Assembly (NCBI GenBank): GCA_964555675.1
Contig: CAZKTU010000087.1
Location: 1 to 23,529, forward strand
Direction of reading: 5' to 3'
DNA from: CAIWXH01 sp964555675
GTDB lineage: Bacteria; Chloroflexota; Chloroflexia; Chloroflexales; Chloroflexaceae
DNA: 23,529 nt
In this document: positions 1 to 7,117 of the stretch, one piece after another
How positions within the stretch are numbered: the stretch's first letter is position 1
Layout of the letters: every line of letters starts with the position of its first letter
Notes under the pieces: generated by a model
What the model saw: only the letters and a program-made list of their open reading frames with translations
Databases searched by the model: none
What the model was told of the DNA's origin: nothing
Program-made: the position numbers and the translations under genes

Positions 1-274
1 GGGCGGGCAGATAGTGGCGCACAGGGGCGTCGAGGTCGAGGCGGCCCTGCTCGACCAGGGCCATGGCGGCGGTGCCGGTGACCGTCTTGGTGATCGAGCC
101 GATCTGAAATAGGGTCGCGGGGCCGACCGCCAGGGGGTGGTCGACATTGGTGACGCCGAGCCCGTCGGCCATGATCGCCCCGTCGACGATCACGCCGAAG
201 GCCACACCGGGGATGGCGAGCCGCTCCATCGTCGCGCGCACCTGCGCGCCCATCGCCTCAAACTGTGTGCTCAT
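1..274 (-). CDS. Serine hydrolase, beta-lactamase class C / PBP4 fold (N-terminal part, cut by window edge)
   Basis: The reverse strand encodes 91 residues from an ATG at 274 and runs off the window at position 1, so only the N-terminus is present. Seen: residues 22-40 read like the family's opening beta-strands (IPGVAFGVIVDG), and TLFQIGSITK holds the S60-x-x-K63 motif, the nucleophile and general base of class C beta-lactamases, DD-peptidases and esterases of this superfamily. It is followed by the usual helix rich in Ala and Leu. A GAGGAA ribosome site lies 9 nt before the ATG. There is no signal peptide, which favours a cytoplasmic esterase or peptidase over a secreted beta-lactamase. The Tyr-x-Asn and C-terminal motifs lie outside the window, so the substrate cannot be inferred. 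The gene is divergent from the Cds1-like gene. Confidence 0.85.
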   Translation of the reverse strand, partial: MSTQFEAMGAQVRATMERLAIPGVAFGVIVDGAIMADGLGVTNVDHPLAVGPATLFQIGSITKTVTGTAAMALVEQGRLDLDAPVRHYLPA

Positions 275-339
275 GGGGGGAGTTCCTCGAGCGGGGGCGG
301 CCAGGCTTCGGCAGCGGCCCGCGGGCGGCAAATGGCCTT

Positions 340-345
340 ATTGTA
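340..345 (-). promoter_or_regulatory. Candidate -10 box for the serine hydrolase
   Basis: On the reverse strand the sequence reads TACAAT about 65 nt before the hydrolase ATG, in an otherwise very GC-rich 196-bp divergent intergenic region. No convincing -35 hexamer is visible 17 nt upstream, so this rests on the -10 alone. Confidence 0.3.
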
Positions 346-428
346 CGCCATTGTGGGACGCTCTCAGCGCTGGCGTTGCACGACGGCAGGGTCACCTTGA
401 TCGCAGCGGGGAAAGACGGGGGCGGCCG

Positions 429-437
429 TGGTATAGT
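429..437 (+). promoter_or_regulatory. Candidate extended -10 promoter (TGGTATAGT) of the Cds1-like gene
   Basis: TGGTATAGT fits the extended -10 pattern TGn-TATAAT, which can replace a -35 element. It would place transcription start near 444, giving a leader of about 27 nt with the GAGGGGAGG ribosome site inside it. The same motif style recurs before several other genes in this window. Confidence 0.45.
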
Positions 438-470
438 AGGGCCTCTCACCGCCCCGAGGGGAGGCCGACT

Positions 471-1538
471 ATGCCCCGTACCTGGGTCGCCGAAGCGATT
501 CGGCAGATCGAGCGCGACGCCCAGCGCTCAGCCGACACCCACCTGATCAGGCTCCACCTCCCGCAGCTGCGGGGCGTGGCCCTCTACCTGAAGGACGAGG
601 CCACCCACCCCACCGGCAGCCTCAAGCATCGGCTGGCCCGCTCGCTCTTCCTCTACGCCCTGTGCAACGGCTGGATCGACGAGGGCACCACGATCATCGA
701 GGCCTCCTCGGGCAGCACGGCCGTCTCCGAGGCCTACTTCGCCCAGATGCTCGGGCTACCGTTTGTCGCCGTCGTCCCCGCAAACACCTCTGCGGCCAAG
801 CTCGAGCAGATCGCCTTCTACGGCGGGCGCTGCCACTTCGTCCCGCGGGCCGCCGACATGGACCCTACCGCGCGCGAGCTCGCCGCGGCCTGTCAGGGTC
901 ACTATATGGACCAGTTCACCTACGCCGAGCGGGCCACCGACTGGCGTGGCAACAACAACATCGCCGAGTCGATCTTCGAGCAGATGCGCGCGGAGCCACA
1001 CCCCGTGCCGCGCTGGATCGTGGTCGGCGCGGGCACGGGCGGCACCTCGGCCACAATCGGCCGCTTCGTGCGCTACCGCGGCTACGCGACTCAGCTCTGC
1101 GTGGTCGACCCCGAGCACTCAGCCTTCTTCGACCACTTTCACGAGCACGACCACCGCGACGAAGGACAGTCATCGCGGATCGAGGGTATCGGCCGCCCGC
1201 GGCCCGAACTGTCCTTCTTGCGCGAAGTGGTCGACCACATGCTGCGCGTGCCCGACGCCGCCTCGCTCGCGGCGATGCGCGTGCTGGCGGGCCTGGTGGG
1301 CAGGCGCTATGGGGGCTCGACCGGCACCAATTTCTACGGCGCGCTGCAGCTAGCCGCCGCGCTGGTCACTGCAGGCGAGCAGGGGTCGATCGTCACCCTG
1401 GCTTGCGACCCGGGCGACCGCTACCTGAACACCTACTACGACGACGCCTGGGTCGCCGCGCAGGGCTACGAGCTACAGCCCCACATCGGCCGGCTCGAAG
1501 CCTGCCTGGCGACAGGGCGCTGGCCCGCTGCCGACTGA
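471..1538 (+). CDS. cds1: PLP-dependent cysteine synthase-family enzyme, Cds1-type L-cysteine desulfhydrase
   Basis: This 355-residue fold-type-II PLP enzyme closely resembles mycobacterial Cds1 (Rv3684), which breaks cysteine down to H2S, pyruvate and ammonia. Seen: the SADTHLIRL opening; KDEATHPTGSLKHR, with K52 as the Schiff-base lysine; the substrate loop EASSGSTAVSEAYF (78-90); QFTYAERATDWRGNNNIAES (149-167); the PLP-phosphate loop GAGTGGTSATIG (186-197); and CDPGDRYLNTYY near the C-terminus, where cysteine synthases have the serine that contacts the PLP ring nitrogen. The ATG at 471 is chosen over upstream in-frame starts because homology begins there and GAGGGGAGG lies just before it. 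The enzyme is cytoplasmic and monocistronic, and faces the TetR gene tail-to-tail. Known of the family: sulfide release affects respiration and redox balance. A cysteine or cystathionine synthase role is the alternative. Confidence 0.9.
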   Translation: MPRTWVAEAIRQIERDAQRSADTHLIRLHLPQLRGVALYLKDEATHPTGSLKHRLARSLFLYALCNGWIDEGTTIIEASSGSTAVSEAYFAQMLGLPFVAVVPANTSAAKLEQIAFYGGRCHFVPRAADMDPTARELAAACQGHYMDQFTYAERATDWRGNNNIAESIFEQMRAEPHPVPRWIVVGAGTGGTSATIGRFVRYRGYATQLCVVDPEHSAFFDHFHEHDHRDEGQSSRIEGIGRPRPELSFLREVVDHMLRVPDAASLAAMRVLAGLVGRRYGGSTGTNFYGALQLAAALVTAGEQGSIVTLACDPGDRYLNTYYDDAWVAAQGYELQPHIGRLEACLATGRWPAAD

Positions 1539-1625
1539 GCCTGCGGCGAACGGCCATGCGAGCCAGGGTGTTTGCCGCTCCGGTGGCCGTGGGCAGCAGC
1601 CAAGCAGCCGCGAGTCGGCCCCGCC

Positions 1626-2306
1626 TCAGCGGAGCCCGTTCATGACGAGGTCATGGGCGGCGGCCAACAGCTCGGCGCTGCTCAGGCCCAGAGCGTGGCG
1701 CTGGTGCTGGTAGAGGTCGATCGCGAAAGGCGCGAGCAGTATGTCCGGCGCGATCGCCAGGTTTAGGGGGCGGATCTCGCCGCGGGCGGTGGCATAGGCC
1801 AGCAGGGCCTGAAGCGTCGCCCGCAGCCACTGGTAGATGGGCGTGGTGTAGAGCCAGCCGCGGCGCGCGCCGAGGGCCGCGTCGCCCGCCGCGCTCAGCA
1901 GCGCGCCGTTCTCCTCATTGAAGGCCACATGCAGCGCCAGGAACTGCGCGATCAGGTCCAGGGTCGTGCCTTCCTCCGCGGCGGCCAGTCGCTCAAACTC
2001 GGCGGCGAAGCGCAGCGCGTTCTCGCCGAGAAGCTCTAGGCAAAGGGCGCCCTTGTGGGGGAAGCGCCTGTAGAGGGTGCCCTTGCCAACCCCGGCCGCC
2101 GCCGCAAGCTCCTCCATGGTTACGGCGTCGACGCCGCGCGCCGCGAATAGCTCCCGCGCACAAGTCAGGATCTGGCGGCGGTTGGCCGCAGCGTCGCGCC
2201 GCTCGCCTCCGGCTGCGCCGGGCTCGGGCCGCCCCAGCACCAGGGGCGGCAGCACAAGCTGGGCCGCCGGCGAGTCCGAGGGGTCGGGTTGCCCCGTCTC
2301 TGCCAT
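1626..2306 (-). CDS. TetR/AcrR-family transcriptional repressor
   Basis: This 226-residue regulator has the TetR N-terminal three-helix DNA-binding domain at about residues 43-90: RRQILTCARELFAARGVDAVTMEELAAAAGVGKG is followed by the hallmark TLYRRFPHKGAL. The rest is an all-helical ligand-binding and dimerisation domain. A Pro/Gly/Ala-rich extension of about 40 residues precedes the HTH. It looks disordered but is probably translated, because GGAGG sits 8 nt before the ATG at 2306 and no good later start exists. The gene diverges from an SDR-fold protein, and the 137-bp region between holds two identical 18-bp operators on the SDR promoter, so it very likely represses that gene. Ligand unknown. 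Its own leader contains a 12-bp palindrome (AGAGCGCGCTCT, 2338-2349) that could be another site. Confidence 0.93.
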   Translation of the reverse strand: MAETGQPDPSDSPAAQLVLPPLVLGRPEPGAAGGERRDAAANRRQILTCARELFAARGVDAVTMEELAAAAGVGKGTLYRRFPHKGALCLELLGENALRFAAEFERLAAAEEGTTLDLIAQFLALHVAFNEENGALLSAAGDAALGARRGWLYTTPIYQWLRATLQALLAYATARGEIRPLNLAIAPDILLAPFAIDLYQHQRHALGLSSAELLAAAHDLVMNGLR

Positions 2307-2354
2307 CAGGAACCTCCCTCGCCGCGTAAGACGGCGCAGAGCGCGCTCTCGCCC

Positions 2355-2383
2355 TTGACAAGTGGACGACCGTCCGCTACCAT
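2355..2383 (+). promoter_or_regulatory. Sigma70 promoter TTGACA-N17-TACCAT of the SDR gene
   Basis: A perfect -35 TTGACA (2355-2360), an exact 17-nt spacer and TACCAT (2378-2383) form the clearest housekeeping promoter in the window. Predicted transcription start is near 2390, leaving a leader of about 54 nt before the ATG at 2444. The spacer itself is one of the two operator copies. Confidence 0.8.
2361..2378 (+). promoter_or_regulatory. TetR operator copy O1 (AGTGGAC-N4-GTCCGCT)
   Basis: The 18-bp imperfect palindrome AGTGGACGACCGTCCGCT fills the promoter spacer exactly and reaches the first base of the -10. The half-sites are complementary apart from one position. A repressor bound here would block RNA polymerase. 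Confidence 0.75.
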
Positions 2384-2385
2384 TA

Positions 2386-2403
2386 AGTGGACTTAAGTCC
2401 GCT
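2386..2403 (+). promoter_or_regulatory. TetR operator copy O2 (AGTGGAC-N4-GTCCGCT)
   Basis: AGTGGACTTAAGTCCGCT repeats both half-sites of O1 exactly, with a different 4-bp centre. It sits over the predicted transcription start, and the palindrome extends to 20 bp (2385-2404). Centre-to-centre distance to O1 is 25 bp, about 2.4 helical turns. Confidence 0.75.
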
Positions 2404-2443
2404 TTTAGTATACCATACGAGCGAAGCTGAAAGGGGAACGGCC

Positions 2444-3337
2444 ATGGAGATCGCCGGCAAAACCGTGGTTATCACAGGAGGGACAGACGGAATCGGCGCC
2501 GCCACGGCCCTGGAGTTACGACGCCGCGGCGCGCGGGTCTGGATCATCGGGCGCTCGCATCAGAAGGGGCAACACCTGGTCGCCGAGGCCGCCCGCGAGG
2601 CGGGCGACGGCAGCCTGAGCTTCATCGCGGCGGACTTCAGCCTGATGGCCAAGGTCAGCGCGACCGTCGCACAGCTGCGGGCCACGCTCGCGCACATCGA
2701 CGTGCTGGTACACTGTGTCGGCATCCTGATCGCGCACAAAGAGTACACCGCCGAGGGGATCGAGAAGGACTTCGCCGTCGGCTATCTCTCGCGCTTCGTC
2801 ATGACCAAGGCCCTGGCCGAGCAGGGGCTGCTGGACGCCAGCAGCCTGATGGTCAACATCGCCGCGTCGGGCCCCCGCGTCCCCGGCATGGCGCGCGTGG
2901 AGTTCGACGACCTCGCGGCCGTAGAGGCCCGCACTGGCATGCAGAGCCACGGCCAGGCGCAACTGGCCAACGACCTCTTCAGCCTCGAGGCGTCGCGACG
3001 CTGGGGGCTGGCGGTGATCGGCTACGGCCCGGGCTCCGTCGACACAGGCATTCGACGTGAGCTACCCGCTCTGCTCGTCGCCCTGATCAAGCCATTCTTC
3101 GCCCTCACGACCAGGAAGCCCGCCCAGGTCGGCCTCCAACTGGCCGACCTGATCGCGACCCAGGCGCCGCCCGCCGGCGAGACCTGGTTCTACAACAAGG
3201 CGGGTCGCTTCACCCCCGACGCCTTTGTGCGCGACCACGACCGGCGCCGGGCCCTCTGGTCTGCGAGCGAAGCCCTCGAGCAGAAGGCGCTCCGCCGCAG
3301 CCCCGAGCCCGTTGCGCCTATCACAGAGACACGATAG
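2444..3337 (+). CDS. Short-chain dehydrogenase/reductase-fold protein lacking the catalytic Tyr and Lys
   Basis: This 297-residue Rossmann protein has the SDR nucleotide-binding motif TGGTDGIG (11-18), an ADF acidic turn (63-65) and the DVLVHCVG strand (86-93) where classical members have NNAG. It most resembles the retinol-dehydrogenase/WWOX-like SDR group. Oddity: the active-site segment reads SHGQAQLAND where relatives read YGQSKLAN, so catalytic Tyr is His169 (CAC) and catalytic Lys is Gln173 (CAA). Serine S142 is kept in the strand before. It may bind NAD(P) without reducing, or use other chemistry. ATG 2444 is chosen because it has AAGGGG about 8 nt upstream and begins the SDR homology; the GTG at 2387 lies inside the operator and before any leader. 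It is under probable control of the divergent TetR gene. Confidence 0.88.
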   Translation: MEIAGKTVVITGGTDGIGAATALELRRRGARVWIIGRSHQKGQHLVAEAAREAGDGSLSFIAADFSLMAKVSATVAQLRATLAHIDVLVHCVGILIAHKEYTAEGIEKDFAVGYLSRFVMTKALAEQGLLDASSLMVNIAASGPRVPGMARVEFDDLAAVEARTGMQSHGQAQLANDLFSLEASRRWGLAVIGYGPGSVDTGIRRELPALLVALIKPFFALTTRKPAQVGLQLADLIATQAPPAGETWFYNKAGRFTPDAFVRDHDRRRALWSASEALEQKALRRSPEPVAPITETR

Positions 3338-3369
3338 CGCTCGCCCCGGCTCGGGCCGGCCCACGCGCC

Positions 3370-4506
3370 TCAGCCTCTGCCGCCGGGCAGGCCCGCCAGA
3401 AACTCGCTCAACCGCCCCAGGCCGGCGCGCAGGATGGCGGGGTCGTTCGCGTAGCCGATCCTGACGTAGCCCTCCATGTCCATCGCGCTGCCGGGCAAGA
3501 GCATCACCCCCGTCTGGTCGAGCAGCTTGAGGCAGAGCTCGGCCGAGGGCATGGCGTGGTGGTACTTCAGCAGCGCGGTCGTCCCGCCCTGGGGCGGCAC
3601 CCACGAGACCAGCGGCTCGTCCGCGACCCAGGCGGCCAGAGCGGCCCGGTTGCCCAGGGTGATCGCGCGGCTGCGCGCGAGGATGGCCTCGCCGTGCTCG
3701 AGGGCCAGGGCCGCGAAGTAGTCGTCGATCATGCTGACGCTGATCGTCGTGTAGTCGCGGTGCTTCGAGACCGCATGCAGCAGCGCGGTCGGCCCGGCGA
3801 TCCAGCCCAGGCGCAGCCCGGCCAGCGAGTAGGCCTTGGACATGCTGCCCGTGCTGATGCCCCGCTCGTACAGATCGGCGACCGCGGGAATGGGCTCGCC
3901 GTGATCGTCGCCGATGCCCCGATAGACCTCGTCGCAGAGCAGCCAGGCATCGCAGGCCCGCGCGATCGCCACCACCTGCTCGAGGAAGGCCCGCGTCATC
4001 AGCGCGCCGGTCGGGTTATTCGGGTTGTTGATCGCGATCAGCCTGGTGCCCGGGGTCGCCAGGGCCCGCAGCTCTTCCAGGTCGGGCAAGAAGCCGTGCT
4101 CCTCGCGCAGCTTGAGGATATCGACCCGTGCGCCGTAGCTCTCGGGGATCGAGTAGTGCTGCTGGTAGGTCGGCAGGACCGAGATCACATGGTCGCCCGG
4201 CTCGACCAGGGTCGCGTGCACCAGGGCGTTCGCGCCGATCGCGCCGTGCGTGACGACGATGTTTTCGGCGCTCTGGCTTGCGTAGGTGGCGGCGATCAGG
4301 GAGCGCAGGCGCGGGCTGCCCTCGATCGCCCCGTACGAGAGGCGCATCGGCCGCAGCGCGGCCATGACCTCGGCGTCCGTGACCCCGGCAATGCTCAGCA
4401 GCTCCTCGACGGTGAGCGAATCGACGCAGGTCTCGGCCAGATTGAGCTCGCAGCGCGTCTCGTAGGCGTTCATCCAGATCTCGACGCCAAAGTCACGGAT
4501 CTTCAT
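3370..4506 (-). CDS. PLP-dependent aminotransferase, fold type I (capreomycidine-synthase-like / class I-II)
   Basis: This 378-residue fold-type-I enzyme shows all the expected residues: NNPNNPTG (160-167) with the PLP-contacting Asn, CDEVY (191-195) with D192 pairing with the pyridine nitrogen, STGSMSKAYSLAGLRLGW with Schiff-base K224, and YVRIGY with R349 for the substrate carboxylate. The N-terminus (VEIWMNAYE, then LNLAETCVDSLT) resembles proteins annotated as capreomycidine synthase (VioD type) and related aminotransferases, but no arginine-derived antibiotic genes are nearby, so the substrate is open. Start ATG 4506 has AAGGA 8 nt upstream. It is the last gene of a probable minus-strand operon after an MFS exporter and a small membrane protein (gaps of 56 and 53 bp). 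Its stop faces the SDR stop across 32 bp. Confidence 0.88.
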   Translation of the reverse strand: MKIRDFGVEIWMNAYETRCELNLAETCVDSLTVEELLSIAGVTDAEVMAALRPMRLSYGAIEGSPRLRSLIAATYASQSAENIVVTHGAIGANALVHATLVEPGDHVISVLPTYQQHYSIPESYGARVDILKLREEHGFLPDLEELRALATPGTRLIAINNPNNPTGALMTRAFLEQVVAIARACDAWLLCDEVYRGIGDDHGEPIPAVADLYERGISTGSMSKAYSLAGLRLGWIAGPTALLHAVSKHRDYTTISVSMIDDYFAALALEHGEAILARSRAITLGNRAALAAWVADEPLVSWVPPQGGTTALLKYHHAMPSAELCLKLLDQTGVMLLPGSAMDMEGYVRIGYANDPAILRAGLGRLSEFLAGLPGGRG

Positions 4507-4559
4507 AGTGCATCCTTACATCAAGGCTGTAGGCAAGGCAGTAGCTGCGACCCGCGCGG

Positions 4560-5249
4560 TCAGTAGATCGAGTAGCGGGCGAGGTTCACCAGCCCGAACA
4601 CGACCAGGATAAGCGCGACCGCGAGCAGGCCCCCGCGCACGGCGAGCCAGCCGAAGCGATTGGCGATGCCGGCGAAGAAGAGGGCCAGGGCCAGGATCAC
4701 CGCGTTGAGCACATAGTCGTCCCCGGTCTGATTGGCGGTCGTGCCGGCCTGAAACGCCGTCGCGGCCCGCTGCTCGAGCTGATTGGCCTCGGCCACGGCG
4801 GCCAGGGCATACTCGGGGTGATCGAAGGGGCTCTTGAGGGCCTGCGGGTTGGTCAGGGGCTTGCTCGCCAGCCACGCGTCGAAGGCGGGCTTGAACTCGG
4901 GCCGGAAGCGCTCGCTGTAGAAGTCGGCCAGCTGCTGGTTGCCCCCGGCCGTCGCCTCGAGCCAGCCGCTGAAGAGCTGCAGGTCAATCTGGGTTTGCCT
5001 GCCCGCCAGATCCGAGGCCCGCGCCGACTCGACCCGCAGCGCGCCGGCCTGGCTGAAGCTGGTCGCCATCAGGCCGTTCCAGCGCCCCGCCTGGTAGCCG
5101 CTCCACGACGTAGCCAGGGCGGCCAGCGAAAGGATCAGGGCCCCCAGGGTCTCGATCGTCTTCTCCCACTGCAGGCTGCTCAGCCCGAGCCAGCCGTCCA
5201 GGCGCTCGGCGGCGGCCCGGGCCTTCCCACCGGTTGGATTGTTCATCAT
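4560..5249 (-). CDS. Hypothetical three-helix membrane protein
   Basis: This 229-residue protein is not assigned to a family. Visible features: a cytoplasmic N-terminal stretch, one transmembrane helix at about 33-52, a hydrophilic segment of about 125 residues (55-177) rich in Gln, Ala and aromatics (SGYQAGRWNGLMATSF, then helical stretches), and two closely spaced helices at about 178-197 and 203-222. The layout of one helix, a large soluble loop and a C-terminal helix pair occurs in several uncharacterised bacterial families. Two adjacent ATGs start it; GGAG lies upstream and either could be used. It sits between the MFS exporter and the aminotransferase on the same strand with short gaps, so co-transcription is likely. 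No catalytic motif is visible. Confidence 0.75.
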   Translation of the reverse strand: MMNNPTGGKARAAAERLDGWLGLSSLQWEKTIETLGALILSLAALATSWSGYQAGRWNGLMATSFSQAGALRVESARASDLAGRQTQIDLQLFSGWLEATAGGNQQLADFYSERFRPEFKPAFDAWLASKPLTNPQALKSPFDHPEYALAAVAEANQLEQRAATAFQAGTTANQTGDDYVLNAVILALALFFAGIANRFGWLAVRGGLLAVALILVVFGLVNLARYSIY

Positions 5250-5305
5250 CGACCTGAGCTCCAGCTATACACGGACACCAATCGATACCGAACCCGAGGG
5301 TCGCC

Positions 5306-6877
5306 TCAGGGCGCCCCCTGTCCGAGGGCGGGCCGAGGGCGCGGCAGGCCGGCCCAGGCCAGGACGGCGCCGGCGAGGCAGATCACGGCGCTGATCAGCA
5401 GCACCCGCTCGTAGGCCGCCAGATAGGCGATCTGGTAGCCGGCCAGCAGCCGCTCGCCGATCTCGGGGTAGAGCGCGGCGCCGGGCGAGGCCGGGTCGAG
5501 CATGGCGTTCAGGGCGCCCAGGGCCGCGCTCATCTGCTCGGGCGGCACCCCCGCGGCCGTCAGCAGGCGCTCGTAGGCGGCGCTGCCGTAGACGACGAGC
5601 AAGCCCGCCGGCACCGCGTTGCCCAGGGCGCCGCCGAGCTGGCGCGCCGAGCTGTTCATGCCCGTGCGCACGCCGAGGGCGTCGCCGGGCACGGCGATGA
5701 AGAAGGCGAAGGTGAAGACGGTGCCGGCCAGCATGGTCGCCCCGCCGAACAGGAAGAGTAGCACCGCCAGCCACGGGTAGAAGCCGGCCGCCCTGGTCAG
5801 CCCCGTCACGGCGCAGATCCCCGCAGCGGTCAGCAGGCTGAGCACCAGCAGCGGGCGCGGGTTGGCATGCTGAATGCGCCTGGTGGCAACGAGCAGGGTC
5901 ACCAGCATGCCGAGGGCGTAGGGCGCGAGGGCCACCGTGGCAAGCACGACCCCATAGCCATAGACCGCCTGCAGCACATTGCGCACCTGAGTCACCAGGG
6001 CGACATTGCCAAACTGCATGCAGAGGCCGTAGATAATCAGGATGATCAGCGAGCGCCGCTTGAGCTGGCTCTGGCCGAAGATCGAGTCGGGCGTATGATA
6101 GTCCCACCAGACCAGCAGGCCGATGCCGAGGGCCATCACCACCAGGGTCCCGCCGAAGACCAGATTGGCGTAGGGGCGATCCGAGAGCCAGGCGAACAGG
6201 CTGAACAGGGCGCAGAGCACCGTCACCGTCCAGGCGGCGTGCCCGACCACGTCGAAGCGCCGATTGCTGGGCAAGGCGCTCTCGCTGGTCTCACGCAGCA
6301 CCAGCGCCACGGCGATACAGGCCAGCAGCAACGAGGGCATGAAGGTGGCGCGCCAGTCGAGGATCTGGTAGATCAGTTGCCCGAGCAGCCCGGCCAGGAG
6401 GAAGGCCGTGGTGGTAAAAAAGACATAGATCATGATCGCCCGGGCCCGGGCCAGGGCGTCGTCGTCGAAGGCCAGGTAGAGCAGCGAGAGCGAGAGTGGC
6501 ATCACCAGGGCGGCGAAGATCCCCGTGGCGATGCGCACGCTGATCAGCAGCTCGAGCGAAGGGGTGAGCAGCACGACCAGGTTGCCGACGATCAAGCCGC
6601 CGAGCCCGATCAGCAACATGCGCCGGCGCCCGAAGATATCGCCGAGCACGCCCCCGGCCAGCACGAAGGACAGCGAGGCGAAGGTGATCACGCTCATCCA
6701 GAAGCCGTAGAGCGCCCAGCCCGCGTTGAAGGCCTGGGCCTCGGGCGCCCAGAACACCGAGGGCGGCGGAACGAGATTGTTCGCGACCGCCGCAAACACA
6801 CAGGCGGCAAGCACCCACCAGCGCCGCGATGCGGCGATCGGGGCGGCGCTCGCCGGGAACGACGACGTATGGTCCAT
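5306..6877 (-). CDS. MFS transporter, probable 14-helix DHA2-type drug exporter
   Basis: This 523-residue integral membrane protein has the MFS loop 2-3 signature as GGVLGDIFGRRRML, and many hydrophobic helices spread over its length, consistent with the 14-helix DHA2 (EmrB/QacA-like) group. A further motif near residue 400 (GVRTGMNSSARQLGGALGNAV) matches the DHA2-type segment of the C-terminal half. Family members use the proton gradient to export drugs, dyes or metabolites. The ATG at 6877 is chosen over the upstream in-frame start at 7042 because GGAAGGGA precedes it and the extra 55 residues are Arg-rich and unlike any MFS N-terminus. It is the first gene of a likely operon with the membrane protein and the aminotransferase. 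An amino-acid-like metabolite exporter is possible but not shown. Confidence 0.9.
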   Translation of the reverse strand: MDHTSSFPASAAPIAASRRWWVLAACVFAAVANNLVPPPSVFWAPEAQAFNAGWALYGFWMSVITFASLSFVLAGGVLGDIFGRRRMLLIGLGGLIVGNLVVLLTPSLELLISVRIATGIFAALVMPLSLSLLYLAFDDDALARARAIMIYVFFTTTAFLLAGLLGQLIYQILDWRATFMPSLLLACIAVALVLRETSESALPSNRRFDVVGHAAWTVTVLCALFSLFAWLSDRPYANLVFGGTLVVMALGIGLLVWWDYHTPDSIFGQSQLKRRSLIILIIYGLCMQFGNVALVTQVRNVLQAVYGYGVVLATVALAPYALGMLVTLLVATRRIQHANPRPLLVLSLLTAAGICAVTGLTRAAGFYPWLAVLLFLFGGATMLAGTVFTFAFFIAVPGDALGVRTGMNSSARQLGGALGNAVPAGLLVVYGSAAYERLLTAAGVPPEQMSAALGALNAMLDPASPGAALYPEIGERLLAGYQIAYLAAYERVLLISAVICLAGAVLAWAGLPRPRPALGQGAP

Positions 6878-7046
6878 GCTTCCCTTCCGGCGCCCGGGCG
6901 CAAAGGACCAGGAGCGCAAGGCTATGCTACCCACCATGCTCAGGGGTTCACGACAACCATAACACGCGTGCGCCGGCGCGGCATCGGCAGATCGGCCTAC
7001 CCTCCGTCGCCAGATGCCGCACACGCCAGAGCGGGCGCGCAAGCTG

Positions 7047-7055
7047 TGCTATAGT
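7047..7055 (+). promoter_or_regulatory. Extended -10 promoter (TGCTATAGT) of the methyltransferase gene
   Basis: TGCTATAGT matches the extended -10 consensus, with no obvious -35. Predicted start is near 7062, giving a leader of about 56 nt before the ATG at 7118. The leader contains GGGCCGGCCGGC, but no good ribosome site lies close to the ATG. Confidence 0.5.
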
Positions 7056-7117
7056 GCCCGCCTGTACTCTGACCAGCCGGTCGCCCCGGGCCGGCCGGCT
7101 CGAACGACCCTTTGCCC

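Noticed and set aside
1550..1590. 7-bp inverted repeat ACGGCCA/TGGCCGT between the Cds1 and TetR stops as a terminator
   Set aside because: The loop is 27 nt and no T-tract follows; short matches like this are expected by chance in GC-rich DNA.
662..1645. A 327-codon frame overlapping the Cds1-like gene in another register
   Set aside because: Arg/Leu/Gly-rich shadow of the same strand; no domain.
2387..2443. GTG start giving a longer SDR protein
   Set aside because: It lies inside operator O2 and before the predicted transcript start; the ATG at 2444 has a ribosome site and begins the SDR fold.
3556..4566. A 336-codon plus-strand frame opposite the aminotransferase
   Set aside because: Shadow frame, charged and low-complexity; the minus-strand enzyme has every catalytic residue.
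5867..7054. A 395-codon plus-strand frame opposite the MFS gene
   Set aside because: Shadow of the MFS gene: the translation is repetitive His/Gln/Glu/Gly-rich with no membrane or domain pattern, while the opposite strand shows a clear MFS protein.
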